From Ancylostoma caninum (taxonomy: Eukaryota > Nematoda > Chromadorea > Rhabditida > Ancylostomatidae): a DNA stretch of 64,000 nucleotides. The translations under genes were made by a program, and so were the position numbers. The stretch covers positions 372,001 to 436,000 of the forward strand of contig JBAJFG010000299.1 in NCBI GenBank assembly GCA_037903475.1, given 5' to 3'. Under the pieces are notes generated by a model. The model was not told the origin of the DNA and made no database searches. It was given only the letters and a program-made list of their open reading frames with translations. Each line of letters begins with the position of its first letter. Positions within the stretch are counted from its first letter, which is position 1. Of the stretch, positions 13,119 to 25,641 are shown in pieces.

Positions 13119-15124
13119 TTAGAAGGTTCTTTCATTTGCGAGAAACAGGAGGCCTTGAGCAAAATAAAAGAGACATCGGGACAGGACTTGCAGTGTTTCA
13201 ACTCTCCGTCCGAATAAACTCAATAGAAAAATTGTGTTGCTGATAACGTTGGCTAACGCTCCAAACAGACGAATGTAGGATGCCTGAAAGAAAAAAATGG
13301 AAAAATGTCTACATCTGATATTTAACACTCCAGCGTGTACGGTAGGTCCTTCAGTTTGGGTTATAGTGTGCATACTGTGGGAGCAAACGCACCTGCACCG
13401 TTTCGTAGTCTGGTTCTAAGGTGTGCTGACATACAGAGCCCGCTGCGACGACCAAGAAGCACGACGACGCGAAAGCACACGCGTGAAGAAGCACGAGAAA
13501 CGGTATGGAGACGAATAAGTCGGCGAAGCAGTGATACGCCAACGTACAGTAGAACATCGTTCCTAACATTGCCAGTGCTATCGACCACTCCTCTATTAAT
13601 GGCCTGAAGAAAACAAGAGATCTGGATAGAATCTCTGGTAGTTAGTATTAATTACAGTCACCATCCTGATCCATATTTTCCCTGATGTGAAACAGTAAAA
13701 CCTACATGAACGAGTAGTAGTAAAGCAAGTTGCCAACAGTTACAAGCGCATAACCAATAACCACATATTCCCACGACGATCTCGAGACCAACATATAGCG
13801 AGAAAGTGCTGAAATTCGCAGTCTTTTACACGTTGGTGGACAATTTTCCTACATACAGGAAAAATTTGTCTAGGGGAAACCTTATTTTGGAGTTTGTAAA
13901 CGTTACGAATCGAACTGCTTTATTTTCACAAATGTGGAAGAAGCACAACAAATCATTGCCTAGAGTTGCGGCTATACTCAACGTCGAGTGTGGCTTCCCG
14001 CGTCACCGCACTGAGGCGACATCGATTTTGATACGTATCGATCGCCGATGGTTTGGGGGCAGTGACGCCAGCGATGGTCCGCGCAGAATCGATAAATATC
14101 GGAATCGATGTATGGCAACCGACATAGTTTCATGAGGCAATTTATACTAGCTGTATGCACTAATCGCGCGTCAGACGCACGCATCCATCTGTGAAGGATT
14201 TTCATGAGGACTGGTCAACGCGGCATGTACATTCCTAACAAAAAGAAGCAACGACAGTCGTAATGCCGTAACCGCGTGCGTTTGAGCTGCGTCAGCTATG
14301 CGACTTGCCTTATACTTGATCATATAGACTCACGCGCGCCAATCGCACGCATCCACTATAAATCGCGCTAGATTCATGTAGTGTATCTGCAATTTATACT
14401 GGCTGCGTGGGTACATCGGACGCACACATTCATGTGAATTTTTCACGAAGACTAGTCAACTGCGGATAGCTGTGAGGATATCGACTGTGTCCAGATTTCA
14501 TCTCATCCATCCTTCATCGTAGAGACGCACGCATGGCGCACGCACGCATGCCGAGGAGATCGCCCTCACATCAGCAGCCTAAGAGGAGTGGGAGCGGTTG
14601 TGCACGGTTGAGCGGAATAATTGCGCAGTCACGATATTCACACCCCGTGGTAGCCCTTACATTCAAAGGTACACCTGTCAACTGGAGCTTCGTAGAACTA
14701 GCCGTTCACACTAGGCAGCGCGGGTCGCACATCAGGCGGCGATATTTACGCAAGTAGGTGATCATTTATTGTGCTTCTTCCAAATTGTTCTACTCTGGGC
14801 GTTATCCCTAGCCCAACCCAGAAGCAAGAACTTTCATTGCAGTCGCCTGTCACATACCCATAATGGCGAATGCTCCAGCTGTTGCAAACCTCGCGCTCGG
14901 CTGCATCGGAGATGTCAGTGACAAGAACGACAGCGTCAGTAGGGGCAGGCCGAACATCATCGAGGACGATGACTAAAAAATTTCCTTCTCTTGCTGGCGA
15001 AAACCGGATTCCACATACTTCAACGCTCATCGCTCACCTTTGTGAAGCCATTCGTCTCCAAGTAGACTAGGAAGCAGGTGCCGCCATAGATGCCAATCAA
15101 CCGTGCCGGTCCTGCATCGTTCAT
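13119..15124 (-). CDS. TMEM86/YhhN family membrane protein, paralogue A (conserved Asp lost)
   Basis: Polytopic membrane protein of the TMEM86/YhhN family, whose active members are lysoplasmalogenases that cleave the vinyl-ether bond of lysoplasmalogens. Five exons in order: 15038-15124, 14858-14972, 13706-13808, 13393-13603, 13119-13283, giving 226 residues. It starts MNDAGPARLIGIYGG and ends FYFAQGLLFLANERTF. The C-terminal YFAQ segment aligns with YYTAQ of paralogue C (22194-25641). Where the family has GD and SD, this protein has GN (about residue 94) and SN (about residue 188), so catalysis by the usual mechanism is doubtful. Exon lengths 87, 115, 103, 211 and 165 are identical to those of paralogue B. 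Family placement rests on the C-terminal half and on comparison with paralogue C. Confidence 0.75.
14137..14366. repeat. GCGTGCGTC-family MITE, full copy in a TMEM86 intron
   Basis: Ends GCAATTTATACTAGCTG and an inverted partner near 14330-14366. The internal TGGTCAACGCGGCATG and GCGTGCGT blocks are shared with 26334-26510 and 40014-40498. It lies in intron 2 of paralogue A, and a second partial copy follows at 14391. Confidence 0.6.
14391..14462. repeat. partial GCGTGCGTC-family copy
   Basis: Starts TGCAATTTATACTGGCTGCG and keeps the GAAGACTAGTCAAC block, then diverges. Confidence 0.45.
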
Positions 15125-16319
15125 AGCTGGATCGTTGGCCGAGTGACGGGGAGCTTGTAAGTAAATGATGCTCACCTTAGCATTCCTTGTTGATATTTAC
15201 TGTCATGTACATAGCTGATAGAACATGTTTTGGCATGTTTTTCTTCTCGCGTGCACAGTGCTGCATTGCTTGCTTGTGAGAAAATTAGAATTTCCTACTT
15301 ATTTGAGAGCGAATATTCGAGTTCGAATATATTTAATTCAATAGTCTGTTCTAGCTTTAAAATAGCTAATCATTTCGAGCTACTATAAGCAGAAAATGCC
15401 AAGTTGCTCCTCTTTCTCTCGCGACAGTGACGGGACCGCCGTTACGGGCCCTATTTATACTCACTGCGTTTGTGAAATCGCGCCGAGGACAACTGTGGCC
15501 TTCTGGCGACAGCAGCCAGCAACAAGCACGGATATCCTGAAATAATATCGCGGAAGCATGGAAGCGACAAACATGAGAGTACGCCCATCTTACTCTCCAA
15601 AATGGACTTGAAGTGTGTTTTGAGACGCGCACAGCAAGTATGAACAGCCCTTCGACTTCTTCGTTATCGCTAAATATTTCCTAAATATTCCTAAAAAGCT
15701 GCTAAACCATCCATTTCACGTAGTTAACTTCCCTGCACGGTAACTCACTCGATATACAGTGGACGTCAGTGGCGGTGGCCCATCCGCGGCCTCGAGAAGG
15801 ACGCCGCGCAACCGCGCCACGCCCGCCGGAACTGATGTCGTCTGCCGCCGGAATGCATTTCTAAGCGCTTTTCTTCTCGATTTGATCGAAAACCTTTAAA
15901 ATCGGGTAGAAAAGCTGCTAGAAATATAGCATAAAACAATTCCCACCAAAGCGTTCGGTGACGACAAGTTTCGGTAAAACTATGAAGTCGTCTTCCTCAG
16001 GTATCGCAGATGTGTGCTAATCCCGTATTTGTATTAATTTTATTAATATATTGTATTAAAAATAAGTTGTACTAATGCGTCATGTCTTCTCTAGTGCAAT
16101 CGCCAAATGAATCAAAAACTCAAATCCAAATGAATCAATATGTATAAAATAGACTCTGCGTGTCTATTTGTACGTGTGCTCCGAATAGAAATCGCACAGG
16201 ATCAACCCATCGGGTCCAAACTTCGAAAACCAATCCCCCAAGGACCATCGGTGGTTTCTGGCCACTTTTCGCCAAAAATTATCGATTGGTTTACCGATAG
16301 TATTGATTTTTTGCTATTT

Positions 16320-16500
16320 TTTCCAGGGCTTGGTGAAGACATGTCTAATGGGGTTCTTCAATACGCCGAACACGAATATGACAACCGTTATGTACGAGGG
16401 TGTCGATTTGATGATTTTGACATTTTTCCTTTGAGGCCGTTGAGGACAGATCAATTTCCCTTATGCAATACGCTGAGCATGAATTCGACGATCATTTCAG
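16320..16500. repeat. copy of the 117 bp repeat family
   Basis: Reads GGTGAAGACATGTCTAATGG and continues through an imperfect inverted match to the tandem array at 55838-56270. Translated, it keeps the QYAEHEYDN peptide of that array. Two diverged units can be seen. Confidence 0.5.
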
Positions 16501-17339
16501 ACGTATCTATCAATTTAGTGATTTTAGCGATTCGAAGAGGGTATGCAATTTCATCAGTGAAGCTGTTCAAAAAATTGTATGTTCGAATCATTAACAGTAG
16601 ATATTTCTAATACTATTTAAAAGAGCGAAGAATGAAAAATTAGCCAATGTAAAATTTTTGTCCAGTAGCCCCAAGAAAAGGGGGTGGGGCCCACTTTTTC
16701 TGTTTTTTTTTTTTCGTGCGATGTGTATGGTCATTTTGGTGTAGTCATTTTGCAAACATATAAATGCAAAAATTTAAATGTTTAAGAAATGCAAATACCC
16801 ATTTAATTTTCGTCCCCCTTCCCCCAATATGAACAGAAACTGCTAACGCGCTCTTTTTATTGCCATTACAATCGGATTCAAGTCAAACGCTGATATGCGA
16901 CACAATCGATCAGGTACAATTACTCAAAGACGTGTCTTATCGATAGAACTTTCCATCAGAATTGTTATGTTCTGGAGATGGTCGAACCGCTTGGACGACC
17001 CGGAAGAATGGATGAACTCAAAAGGTGACAGGAAAAAAAAGCAGACATGTGATACACCTTGCCAGCTTCGCTGGAGTCCACTTCAAAAACGACGATAGTT
17101 GAGTATTCGTACCTATGATCTGCATTGCTCTCCTGCCTCTCCGAATACACCACTATTTCTCGCGTTCTCTGTTTCTCTAATATCTTCAAGACTATGTTCC
17201 CCGGCGAAACATACTGTACTAATATTTCAGCGGATAAAGTGTATAAAATGAGTAGATTTGGTAATCACTATCAGATTATTAGAGACATCAAGTCCATCAA
17301 ACCAAATGTTTAACAACATAGCAGATTGGAAGCAATCCA

Positions 17340-17478
17340 GCGAGAACTGGTCCCCATGCAATGTTGCCAGCGTGCGCGTTTCCGAGGTTTTCAAACACGG
17401 AGAGCAAACTAATTTTGGGAGAACTCACACTCTTGCAACTCCTCCACTTTGGAAGAGAGGATGGGGACCAGTTCTCGC
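17340..17478. repeat. short inverted repeat
   Basis: GCGAGAACTGGTCCCCA at the left and its exact complement at the right, 105 bp apart. It is probably a small MITE; no target duplication is obvious. Confidence 0.5.
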
Positions 17479-17977
17479 ACAGACACTCACTTCACATTTC
17501 GCAGTTTTCCTGGTAGTGAACCATTCCTGTGCATCCATAATTTGCCCTCAATTACTTGGATGACAGTTTTACCTTTGTAAGCTGTTCTTTCATCAAATAG
17601 AGGTCAAAAAGACTGTCGGCGAACTCCACGAAGTATGCGACTACGCCGCCGCTTTGCCTAGACGACAACGATTTTGATACGTATTGACTAGTGGTGGTTT
17701 TTGCAGCCGCGCTGCTAATGATGCCCTGTTGTACTCCATGTGGAGTATAGCGGAGACCAAATTTAGACAAAATACATAAAATCTACCCGCAAATGAGGAA
17801 TTTTGAGTCCCTTTAGCCAGTGGGTGGGTATCATCGTGAGGATAACACCCACCAGACTGCCGTGATTGGCACACTAATTGAATGGGCCAATAACAGCTGC
17901 TGGGAACACCGCACTTCACTTCATGATGATTCACGCCTTTAGCCAACCATTCTTTGAGCGCAGCTGCTTTGTTTACA

Positions 17978-17983
17978 TTTATT
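17978..17983 (-). terminator. poly(A) signal candidate of TMEM86 paralogue B
   Basis: AATAAA on the minus strand about 130 nt past the stop at 18115. Confidence 0.45.
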
Positions 17984-18114
17984 ACACTCGCAATAATTGA
18001 TAATGCTTTCGCAAAACTTACAACTTACATACACCGCGAAGAATGAGTAAATGACAAGAATAAGAGTCCCGCTAGCAAAATGCAATATGATAACATGAAA
18101 GCTCATCAAGGTCC

Positions 18115-19355
18115 TTAAAAGGTCCTCTCATTTGCAAGGAATAGAAGAGCTTGTGCGAAATAAAAGCAACATCTCGATATCATCTGCATCGTCTCTGTCC
18201 TTTCTCCGAATAAATTCAACACAAACAGGGAGCTGCCCGCTGTCTGACATATCGCTCCCACAAGGCGAATATAAGACGCCTGAACAAGGTATCTGAGAAA
18301 AGCCGAAGGAGAACTACCGCAATTTCACAAACCTGGTCAGCATCGTAGTCACCGACATGTCCATATAGACAAACTGAACCTGCTCCCACTATTGTGAGAC
18401 AAGATGATGCAAGCGCTGCGAGTAGTACGAGTACCAAAGACGGTATTGACATTAGTAGGTCAGCGAAACAGTAGTAAAACAATAGAACAAGGTAAATCGA
18501 TACAGCTATCGTTAACTCAGTTGACCATAAACGAATTTGAGAGCTGAAAACTCAAAATTCAACGAATTTTTCGGGAATTTGTGCATAGCATAGGTAACCT
18601 TGGTAACTCGTGACTTGCCTAAAAGAATAACAGTAAATAAGATTTCCCACGGAAACTAAGAGGTATCCAAACATCATCAATGGCCATGAAGACTCAGCAG
18701 CAAGTAAATACCGAGACAATGCTGCAATACGGTGAGAGATCAAGTAAGCACATAGATTATGCAGCTGTATGTTAAGGTTTGAAGAAGAAAAATGCACGAG
18801 AATCGAAAAACAAGTTTTTTTCTTTTCATAACACAAAAAACGGCGGCACCTTTACAGCTTTAGCGAAAATGCATTGTTAAAGCTTCACAGGAATAGCCAC
18901 AAGAGCTGTGTCAACATCAGTGGCAAAATGGGCAAGGAAGAGCTATGAAAGGCTTCAACAGCTCAAAATTGAATTGAAAAGCTTTCAACTTGAAAAAAAT
19001 AGAGCATTCAAAAATGAGGACATACCTAAAACAGCAAAAGAAGCAGACGTCGTAAATCGTTGCTCTGGTTGCATTGTAGTTGTAAGAGTGAGTAAGGAAA
19101 GCGCTATAACTGGTAAACTGAGCAGAATCGCAGGTGAACTCTGAAAAGAGGATATCCAGCACAAAAACGGATCTATACGATTAACCAGCATTTCCTGCTG
19201 ATCTGGATAAAAATATTCTCGACCGATCTGTAACAACGAAAGCACAAAGAACGGTAGTGAATCCTCACTTTTACAAAACCATTCGTTTCGATGTAGACCA
19301 GGAACGCCGTTCCTCCATAAATTGCTAACAATCGAGCCGGACTGGAGGCATTCAT
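18115..19355 (-). CDS. TMEM86/YhhN family membrane protein, paralogue B (conserved Asp lost)
   Basis: Tandem duplicate of paralogue A. Exons in order: 19269-19355, 19026-19140, 18619-18721, 18333-18543, 18115-18279, the same five lengths as paralogue A, giving 226 residues. It starts MNASSPARLLAIYGG with an acceptor-like CTTCAG three bases upstream, a likely spliced-leader site. Shared stretches with A include QPxxRF, LSRY, SVGNL/TVGNL, YYCFADL/YHCFADL and the C-terminal FLANERTF. The two family aspartates are replaced by Asn (about 94) and Ser (about 188). Intron 3 appears to start with GC rather than GT (AG then GCAAGT), which keeps the exon length equal to paralogue A. The function is unknown; lysoplasmalogenase activity is not expected. 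Confidence 0.75.
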
Positions 19356-19717
19356 ACTCTGAAGCTAAGGATTTCAAATGAGCGTATGGAACACCTGCAC
19401 CGTTCACAATCGTCCATGCTAATTGCTGCATTGAATGAAACTATCGCGAAAATGAAAATCCAGCCTAAATTCCGTGATGTTGCACGTCCCACCTGCGTCT
19501 GGCCTGCGATAGGAGTGCGTCTCTATCTACCTTTTGTATATGAAGCACGCAGGCACTTGGTATAGATTCCCTTTTGCTTCAATACAAACTATTATCTATG
19601 TACATATATCATACAGAAGTCGAGCGAATACAGGGCCTTGTAAAGTGATGTAGCGCCTTGTAAAGTATGGTCACTACACCATCAATAGTGGTGTTTTGGG
19701 GCAGAACAAGTATAGTG

Positions 19718-20007
19718 GAGTCGTTTTGACAGTGCGTTTTCCGCGACAGCGACTCCCTGGCATTGGAGCACGCAGCGCGGTCGGTCAAAAAGTTGACCTA
19801 TGATTCATCTAGTATCTTTGAAGAGTTTTGTAGCTTGTTTCTCCTTATATTGTTCTTTCTCAGCTCTTAGAACAAACGAAGAAGGGAACAGACGATAAAA
19901 CCCGTCAAAGAAGCCGGATCCATCGTGGGTCAACTGTTTGACCAACCGCACTGCGTGCTCCAATGCCAGCGAGCCGCTGCCGCGGACAACGCACTGTAAA
20001 ACGACTC
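19718..20007. mobile_element. foldback MITE with about 80 bp arms
   Basis: Left arm GAGTCGTTTTGACAGTGCG continuing through the GGCATTGGAGCACGCAG block. The right arm near 19930-20007 is its imperfect complement. The end is related to the elements at 1648 and 15762. Confidence 0.75.
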
Positions 20008-20232
20008 AGCTATACAATCAGCCGCGCTTGTCATGCCACGTCGCCTGTTATTGGCAGTCTGCTGCTCTGCGCAGCAGCACTACCTGGATTCAGTGCTAAA
20101 CATGGAAACCTCACATACATTTTAGAATAACTTCATGCTAATTTAGAATAACTGTATGCTAACTACGTTATTTAACGACCGGAGTTCAGATGCATCCGGC
20201 AGATCCTGTGTTATGATCGGAAAACAATGTTA

Positions 20233-20469
20233 TATAAAGTTATTCATGCTTACTCATGCGTCAAAGTTTACGCGCCTCTCCAAAGGATCACAAAGTTTTC
20301 GCGCCGACCAAAAGCGGGGAAAATTGAAACGCGGTTTGTTCGCGTGGCAGTCGCAACGCCAAAACTAGGAACATTGCTGACCTGCCAAGGTTTTTCTTCT
20401 ACCTCCCTCCTTTGCACTGTGTATCGGCGCGTAAACTTTGACGCGCCGCAAGCATGAATGACCTTTATA
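20233..20469. mobile_element. foldback MITE
   Basis: Left arm has TTATTCATGCTT and GTCAAAGTTTACGCGCC; the right arm carries GGCGCGTAAACTTTGAC and AGCATGAATGACC as complement. No coding frame with family resemblance was seen. Confidence 0.7.
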
Positions 20470-20941
20470 AGAAATACTGCACTTGCGGCTCTTGGCATTA
20501 AATAAATCCACTCCGACCTGTTGACGAACTTGCCGCTGCTTAACATTCCCTACACTCGAAGGTATATTGCATCATTTTTAAAATAACAGCAGGAAAAACT
20601 GCAGCAATGACCGGATATTGTTGTGTATATAAAAATAGTCTGCAATGTACAGCTGTCCAAGGGCAAACATAAAGGATTAGTGAGTAGCAAAAATGCCAGG
20701 ATTACGATTCATGAACCGAGCGAAACCAGGTCAGCGTCTCTTCACATTATATAGTCTACAGTTATTTCAACGATAATAGAGTAATCCTGCATATTGCCTG
20801 TTTTTCTCTCCACCCTCTGCAATTCCTGCGGACTTTCCCGCGCTCATTGGTTTGTTTGGCCTTCATTTGATGAATTTCAGCCCACATTTTCTCCACACTC
20901 CTCAATAAAACTCTTAGGTGTTCTGGGAAGACCTCTTTCTA

Positions 20942-21178
20942 TATGTCTGTCCGAAACGACGAGTCCGCCCACGCACGCGGGGATCGAGAAGCTGCCACGT
21001 TTGCCAGCGCTCCATGTCACCACCCTGATCTGCGTATCACGTTGCATCGTTATCTTCATGGTAGTGAGCAATGATTTGGCTGTGACGTGGGCGACGTGGC
21101 AGCCAACAGCATCCGTCCCAGCCGCGCCGCCTCCCGATCCCCGTGTGCGTGGGCGGACTCGTCGTTTCGGATAGACTA
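20942..21178. mobile_element. foldback MITE with nearly perfect 40 bp arms
   Basis: Left arm TCCGAAACGACGAGTCCGCC then CACGCACGCGGGGATCG; the right arm 21132-21178 is the near-exact complement. Confidence 0.75.
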
Positions 21179-22193
21179 TACTTACAATCTACTATATTCC
21201 GTTCTAACTGCGGCTACAGTTGACTATCTGTGCAAATTGTCCATTCGCGCACACTTTCCTATCTTCATCCCTGGTGTTTCTCCAACTATCGTCCCCAGTG
21301 GAAGACGCTATACCAACAAAAAGAGTAAAGTGATCTTGCAAAATTAACCCAAACTACGTCCATTGCGCTTCAAACATACTCTAAGAGAAGCATAGCACCC
21401 TATATCGCGTTCGGTTGGGCGACATTCATTCTAATACATATCGAACGTGAGCGAGTCGCTGGCGTGCCCGCGGTCGATCTGTACCTATCCAAAGCGACGG
21501 CGATACAAGGCGCCAAGCCGAGTATAAACTCTCAAGTTTCGTCCAGGTCCATATGGTCGGGAATTCGCCTCTTCTGACTAGGAGTGGTCTTCACGTAGAA
21601 ATAGTCTTCACGTAGAAGTAAAGGACTTTACACTCCTATATTGAATGATTCAAGATGCTTACAAGAAATACAATCGCGGCTAATTTCTTTTAGAAACTAT
21701 TCATTTGGAAGGAAAGCTTCAGCAATAACAGACGAATAGCTCTTGCGCATTAATCTTCGCAAAGTCCTGACTACAATGCGCCACAAAACAGGCAGACTAC
21801 AGCCAGACCAACTTTAAACGTGATGCACAACGAATAGTTAGCATACAGGAGTAAAACTTGCTAAAGTAGTCAGCACTAAGTAAACAGAACAGTCATTTCA
21901 TTAAGCAAGATCTTCGGTGCTACATTGCGGCAACAACGAAAAACTTGACTGTTTACGCGTATTTCAACAATTCCTATGTAACCAACGGTTGTCGATTAAC
22001 GGCTTTGCAATGGCTTTTCACAGCACACATAATCGTTCAGGATTCATTGAATATGTACATTTGACACCACAATCGTATCACAATCAAGGTCAGACACCTA
22101 GTAGGACGAGTAATTCTAATCACTGGGGTATGGCATTTCGCTACCGCACATGATATGGTTGAAATTCCAACTTATCAGTTATTTAAGACATGG

Positions 22194-25100
22194 TTAGGCA
22201 TGTTTAGCTTTGACATAGAGGCCTGAGTGTATGTTTCCAGACAAAATGAGATACTGTGCGGTATAATAAGTGCCTAAAATCGTTAGTTCGGGAAAAGGAA
22301 GTCTATATCCAGTGTGAGTCAGAATCAGCACCGAGTCGGAGATGTAGAATAAAAGGAAGCCAATGAACCGTAGGTAGAGACCCTGAACAGCGTCAAAAAT
22401 AAGTTGAAATCTAAAATGATTCAAAAAAAAGCTGTAGAAATATTCCTACCTTGTCATTATCACCCGCTCGTCGATTGATGTAGTGAGAACTAGTAATGGC
22501 AAGACATGTCGAGAGAATTAGTGAGTATAGAGTCATTATGGTAACCGCAATCGGATGTTCTGTCCATAGCGGGAACACACACACATGACCGATCAGTGCG
22601 CCCCAAACAAGAGTGACGACCACTAGCGGCCAGTAAATCTTCAATGGACGACGCAGGAACTGAGTCTGGAAGAAGATCACTAGATTCAGTGAGTCACCTG
22701 TCACTGCGCTACACTCTTCTTAAATATTAAATAGGAAATCTAGCACGACCAAGAATTTCTGCCCAACTCGAAGGCAGTTTGTCATCTCAAAATCGATCCT
22801 GAGATATTTTCATTATACGACTATTATATGAGACCCTGATCACAGTGCTATACACCATTCTTTACAACAATGCTGAAAACCCCGTTTCTAGCCCCTTCTT
22901 CTGTGGAGAATTCGGGATGCTCATTGAGACATCTGCCACAAGAAGGCGGAAATAGCCAATGATCGACATTAAAAGCAAACCTGTAGCAGACGTCCCAGTG
23001 GACAGCTCGTGATTTCGATCAATGGCGCTTCGCGCTTCCCTGTAGCAGAAGCCTTTATGAGCACCCCGTATTCTCCATAGAAGGAAGGGTCAAAAGCGAG
23101 GCTTTCGGCACTTTTGTAAAGAATCATATATACCACTGTGGTAAGTGCCTCATCGAGATTCTTATGTAAAGACCCCAAAAATGATTCTGAGATGAGAATC
23201 ACTGCCTTCAAGGTTGAACCCTCCTTTTATAGTATACCCCTCCCATTTCTCCCCTGAAGATCCAAACAAATAACAACGTGAACACATGTTTGCCGATCGC
23301 TTGACTGCAACCGCTTGATGTTCTTTACATTTCCTTGATATGTTTACCCCCCAGCCCCCCCCCCCCCCACCTCCCTGCAGGCCTCAAAAACAGAACATCC
23401 TCTTTACAGCCGGAAATAAAATATATGGCTTCTCTCCACGCTTCCTTAACTGATAGTGACGTACATGTGATTTTCCAGAAAGAAGAGAGCACTACTTTCA
23501 CGTGCGCTGTGAATTTTTACAAGAAGAAACTGTTGTCACTGAATGTGTCATTGCAGAACAGATCACAGACGTTAAATGTGCAAATTTTTGAACATATGAC
23601 AGTCAATGAATCCGAGGTATACAATTGTACGAAAATATTAGGACCAGTTGTGTTGTCGCAATTCAGCCAATATACTGTAACAACTACGAGTTTTTTCTCT
23701 GGTTTGAACCACTATTTCTAAACAAATCAAAAGTAAAACTCAAAATTCACCATCATGAAACAAAGAGGTGTTAGCTGTGTTGTTCGTTTGTATTATACTC
23801 ATCCATACGAGATCACCTTTGCCCCAAAAACTGATACTTGTTTTGCTGATTCCTTTCGCACATGTTCCAGAACAAGAAAATTTTTCAATGTTTGGGTTGC
23901 CAAGAGAGCAGTAGGAGAGGTGAAACTGCTACTTCTCCACAATTTGAAAAAAAGAGGAATTGACAGTTGTAAATAACACCTTGCAGGGCCATCACATAAC
24001 ATTTGCTATGCATAGAAACTTTGAATTAGTGGAAATGCTTTTATTGTTTGCCTTGACTAATTCATACTTTCTGCGCACGCTTAGGATCTGAGGCAACACG
24101 AAGAACAATTCAAAATTTTCATAAATACCGACGCTGCGAAGAGCACATTAGGAGTCCAAGGCATAATTTAACGCTAATTCTCGCTATTTCATATACTTTC
24201 AACGCTAAATCCATTCAAATCACGAGGAAGAGGTCAACAAGCTCAACAAACGACAAAAACTTTCGCTAAAACAACATACCATGTAAAAGAAGTGGCCAAT
24301 TCCAAATGCAACTGCGCCGGGAACAATGCCGTCATGACTAATTCCGATCAAGACGTCCCCCACACCACCGAAGAAAAGTCCAAGAGCACACATGTTCCGA
24401 TTCCTTTTTGGTAAACCTCCACCATCAACAGCAGCAAATAGGGTAAGAAAAAGAATCGGAATCACTTTCCTGGAAACAAATACTTGACTACTAGGTATCT
24501 GAGTCGCTACACAGCTTAAAAGAAATGTCAAACAGGCCAAAGTTTAGAAAACCATGCGACAAGTACAATATACAAAATATGAGTAGTTGCCAGGATGAAA
24601 AAAAACTAAGCTCCAGAGATCAAAAAAAATGGGAAAAGGAAGAAACCGGAACAGGTTCTCAATTCACGTCGAATTAAGAGGAGATACAGTACAAGAATTT
24701 TGCCAAATACGTCCCCCAATATAAAACTAATTCATATTCTTTTATTGAAAAAAATCTTTCTGAACGCTACCCTTTTATTAGATGACACGACGCCGCCGGA
24801 GGACAGATTTCTGGAACTTCAAACCATAACAGGCTTCAAACCATAACAATACATGGACATTAGGAAAAAACTGGACTGTTTTGGACCGAGACACCCCACT
24901 ATAAAAGTGATCGATTTCGCAACAATACGTACTACAGCGCTCGAAAGCCTCTATGGTCTCAAGCGCACTTGTCCAAGATTATCAGGGTAATTTGAAAGTT
25001 GAGGGTTTTCTGGGCAGTTCCAAATAAATCGGAATGAACCGGCAACGGAAACGATAACAACTATGAAAATTGATAATTTGTCGGGTCGTGGCGATCGCTG

Positions 25101-25641
25101 AGAGCATAGCGACTATCTCTTGTAGTGCTCTGAGAGTGAGCCAGCTCATGGATTTGAATAATTTTTCAAAGTCGGAATCCACTAGCAGCTTAAGGGAAGG
25201 GAAGGAAATCCATGGAAACACTGTGCAGGTCGGATATAATGCATTCCACTGGGGATAGCAGTCGAAGAGAGTTCAGAGAGAAAAAGGAGTGGGAAAGTGT
25301 GCAGCAATTGAAGAGAGGTGGGAGTAGAGCAAGCTGCACATCACATATGTGCACTATCACTGCGTTTGAAACAGGCTATGACTCTCGCATGTGCTTAGGT
25401 CAACCAAGTACATAGAGATGAGCTGCGTTATGACATCGTAAGAGAAAACTTTAACAAAATTTGAACATGTGGACAGAAACGAACATCGATCATAAACAGG
25501 TGCTCTTTCTGAGAAAAAAAAAACTCACCAGATTGCATACATAGCAGTGTATAACTTGGTAAAACCTTGCGACTCATTGTAGAAATTAGCAATCAGTAGG
25601 AAATATACTGCTCCGACGGCATATAGGGACGAAGATTGCAT
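22194..25641 (-). CDS. TMEM86/YhhN family protein, predicted lysoplasmalogenase (paralogue C)
   Basis: Multi-pass membrane enzyme family that hydrolyses the vinyl-ether bond of lysoplasmalogens in the endoplasmic reticulum. Four exons in order: 25529-25641, 24280-24469, 22450-22665, 22194-22382, total 708 nt and 235 residues, close to human TMEM86A. The family core is intact: FFGGVGDVLIGI with Asp at about 76, FGIGHFFYM, YISDSVLIL with Asp at about 189, and TYYTAQYLI near the C-terminus. The ATG lies one base behind a CAG acceptor, suggesting trans-splicing. Intron layout differs from paralogues A and B, so it is the more distant member of the cluster. Intron 2 contains an inverted repeat at 22826-23165. 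Confidence 0.85.
22826..23165. repeat. inverted pair of a coding-like repeat in a TMEM86 intron
   Basis: The left arm (22826-22946, with CATTCTTTACAACAATGCTG) is an inverted, diverged copy of the right arm (23010-23165). A further relative lies near 41190-41390. The right arm is open on the minus strand (TTVVYMILYKSAES). It is probably a DNA transposon remnant. Confidence 0.45.

Larger units (their letters stand above)
15125..18114. other. spacer between TMEM86 paralogues A and B
   Basis: No gene was recognised. It contains a diverged foldback end near 15762, a piece of the 117 bp repeat family at 16320-16500 and a short inverted repeat at 17340-17478. The open frame 16140-16610 on the + strand is created by that repeat. 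Confidence 0.5.
19356..22193. other. spacer between TMEM86 paralogues B and C, rich in foldbacks
   Basis: Holds three separate inverted-repeat elements (19718-20007, 20233-20469, 20942-21178). No exon of a neighbouring gene or other gene was recognised between 21200 and 22193. Confidence 0.5.

Noticed and set aside
23335..23721. Plus-strand open frame of 128 codons in an intron of TMEM86 paralogue C
   Set aside because: No recognisable domain, no splice partner, begins in a C-rich run, and is AT-biased; kept only as a curiosity.
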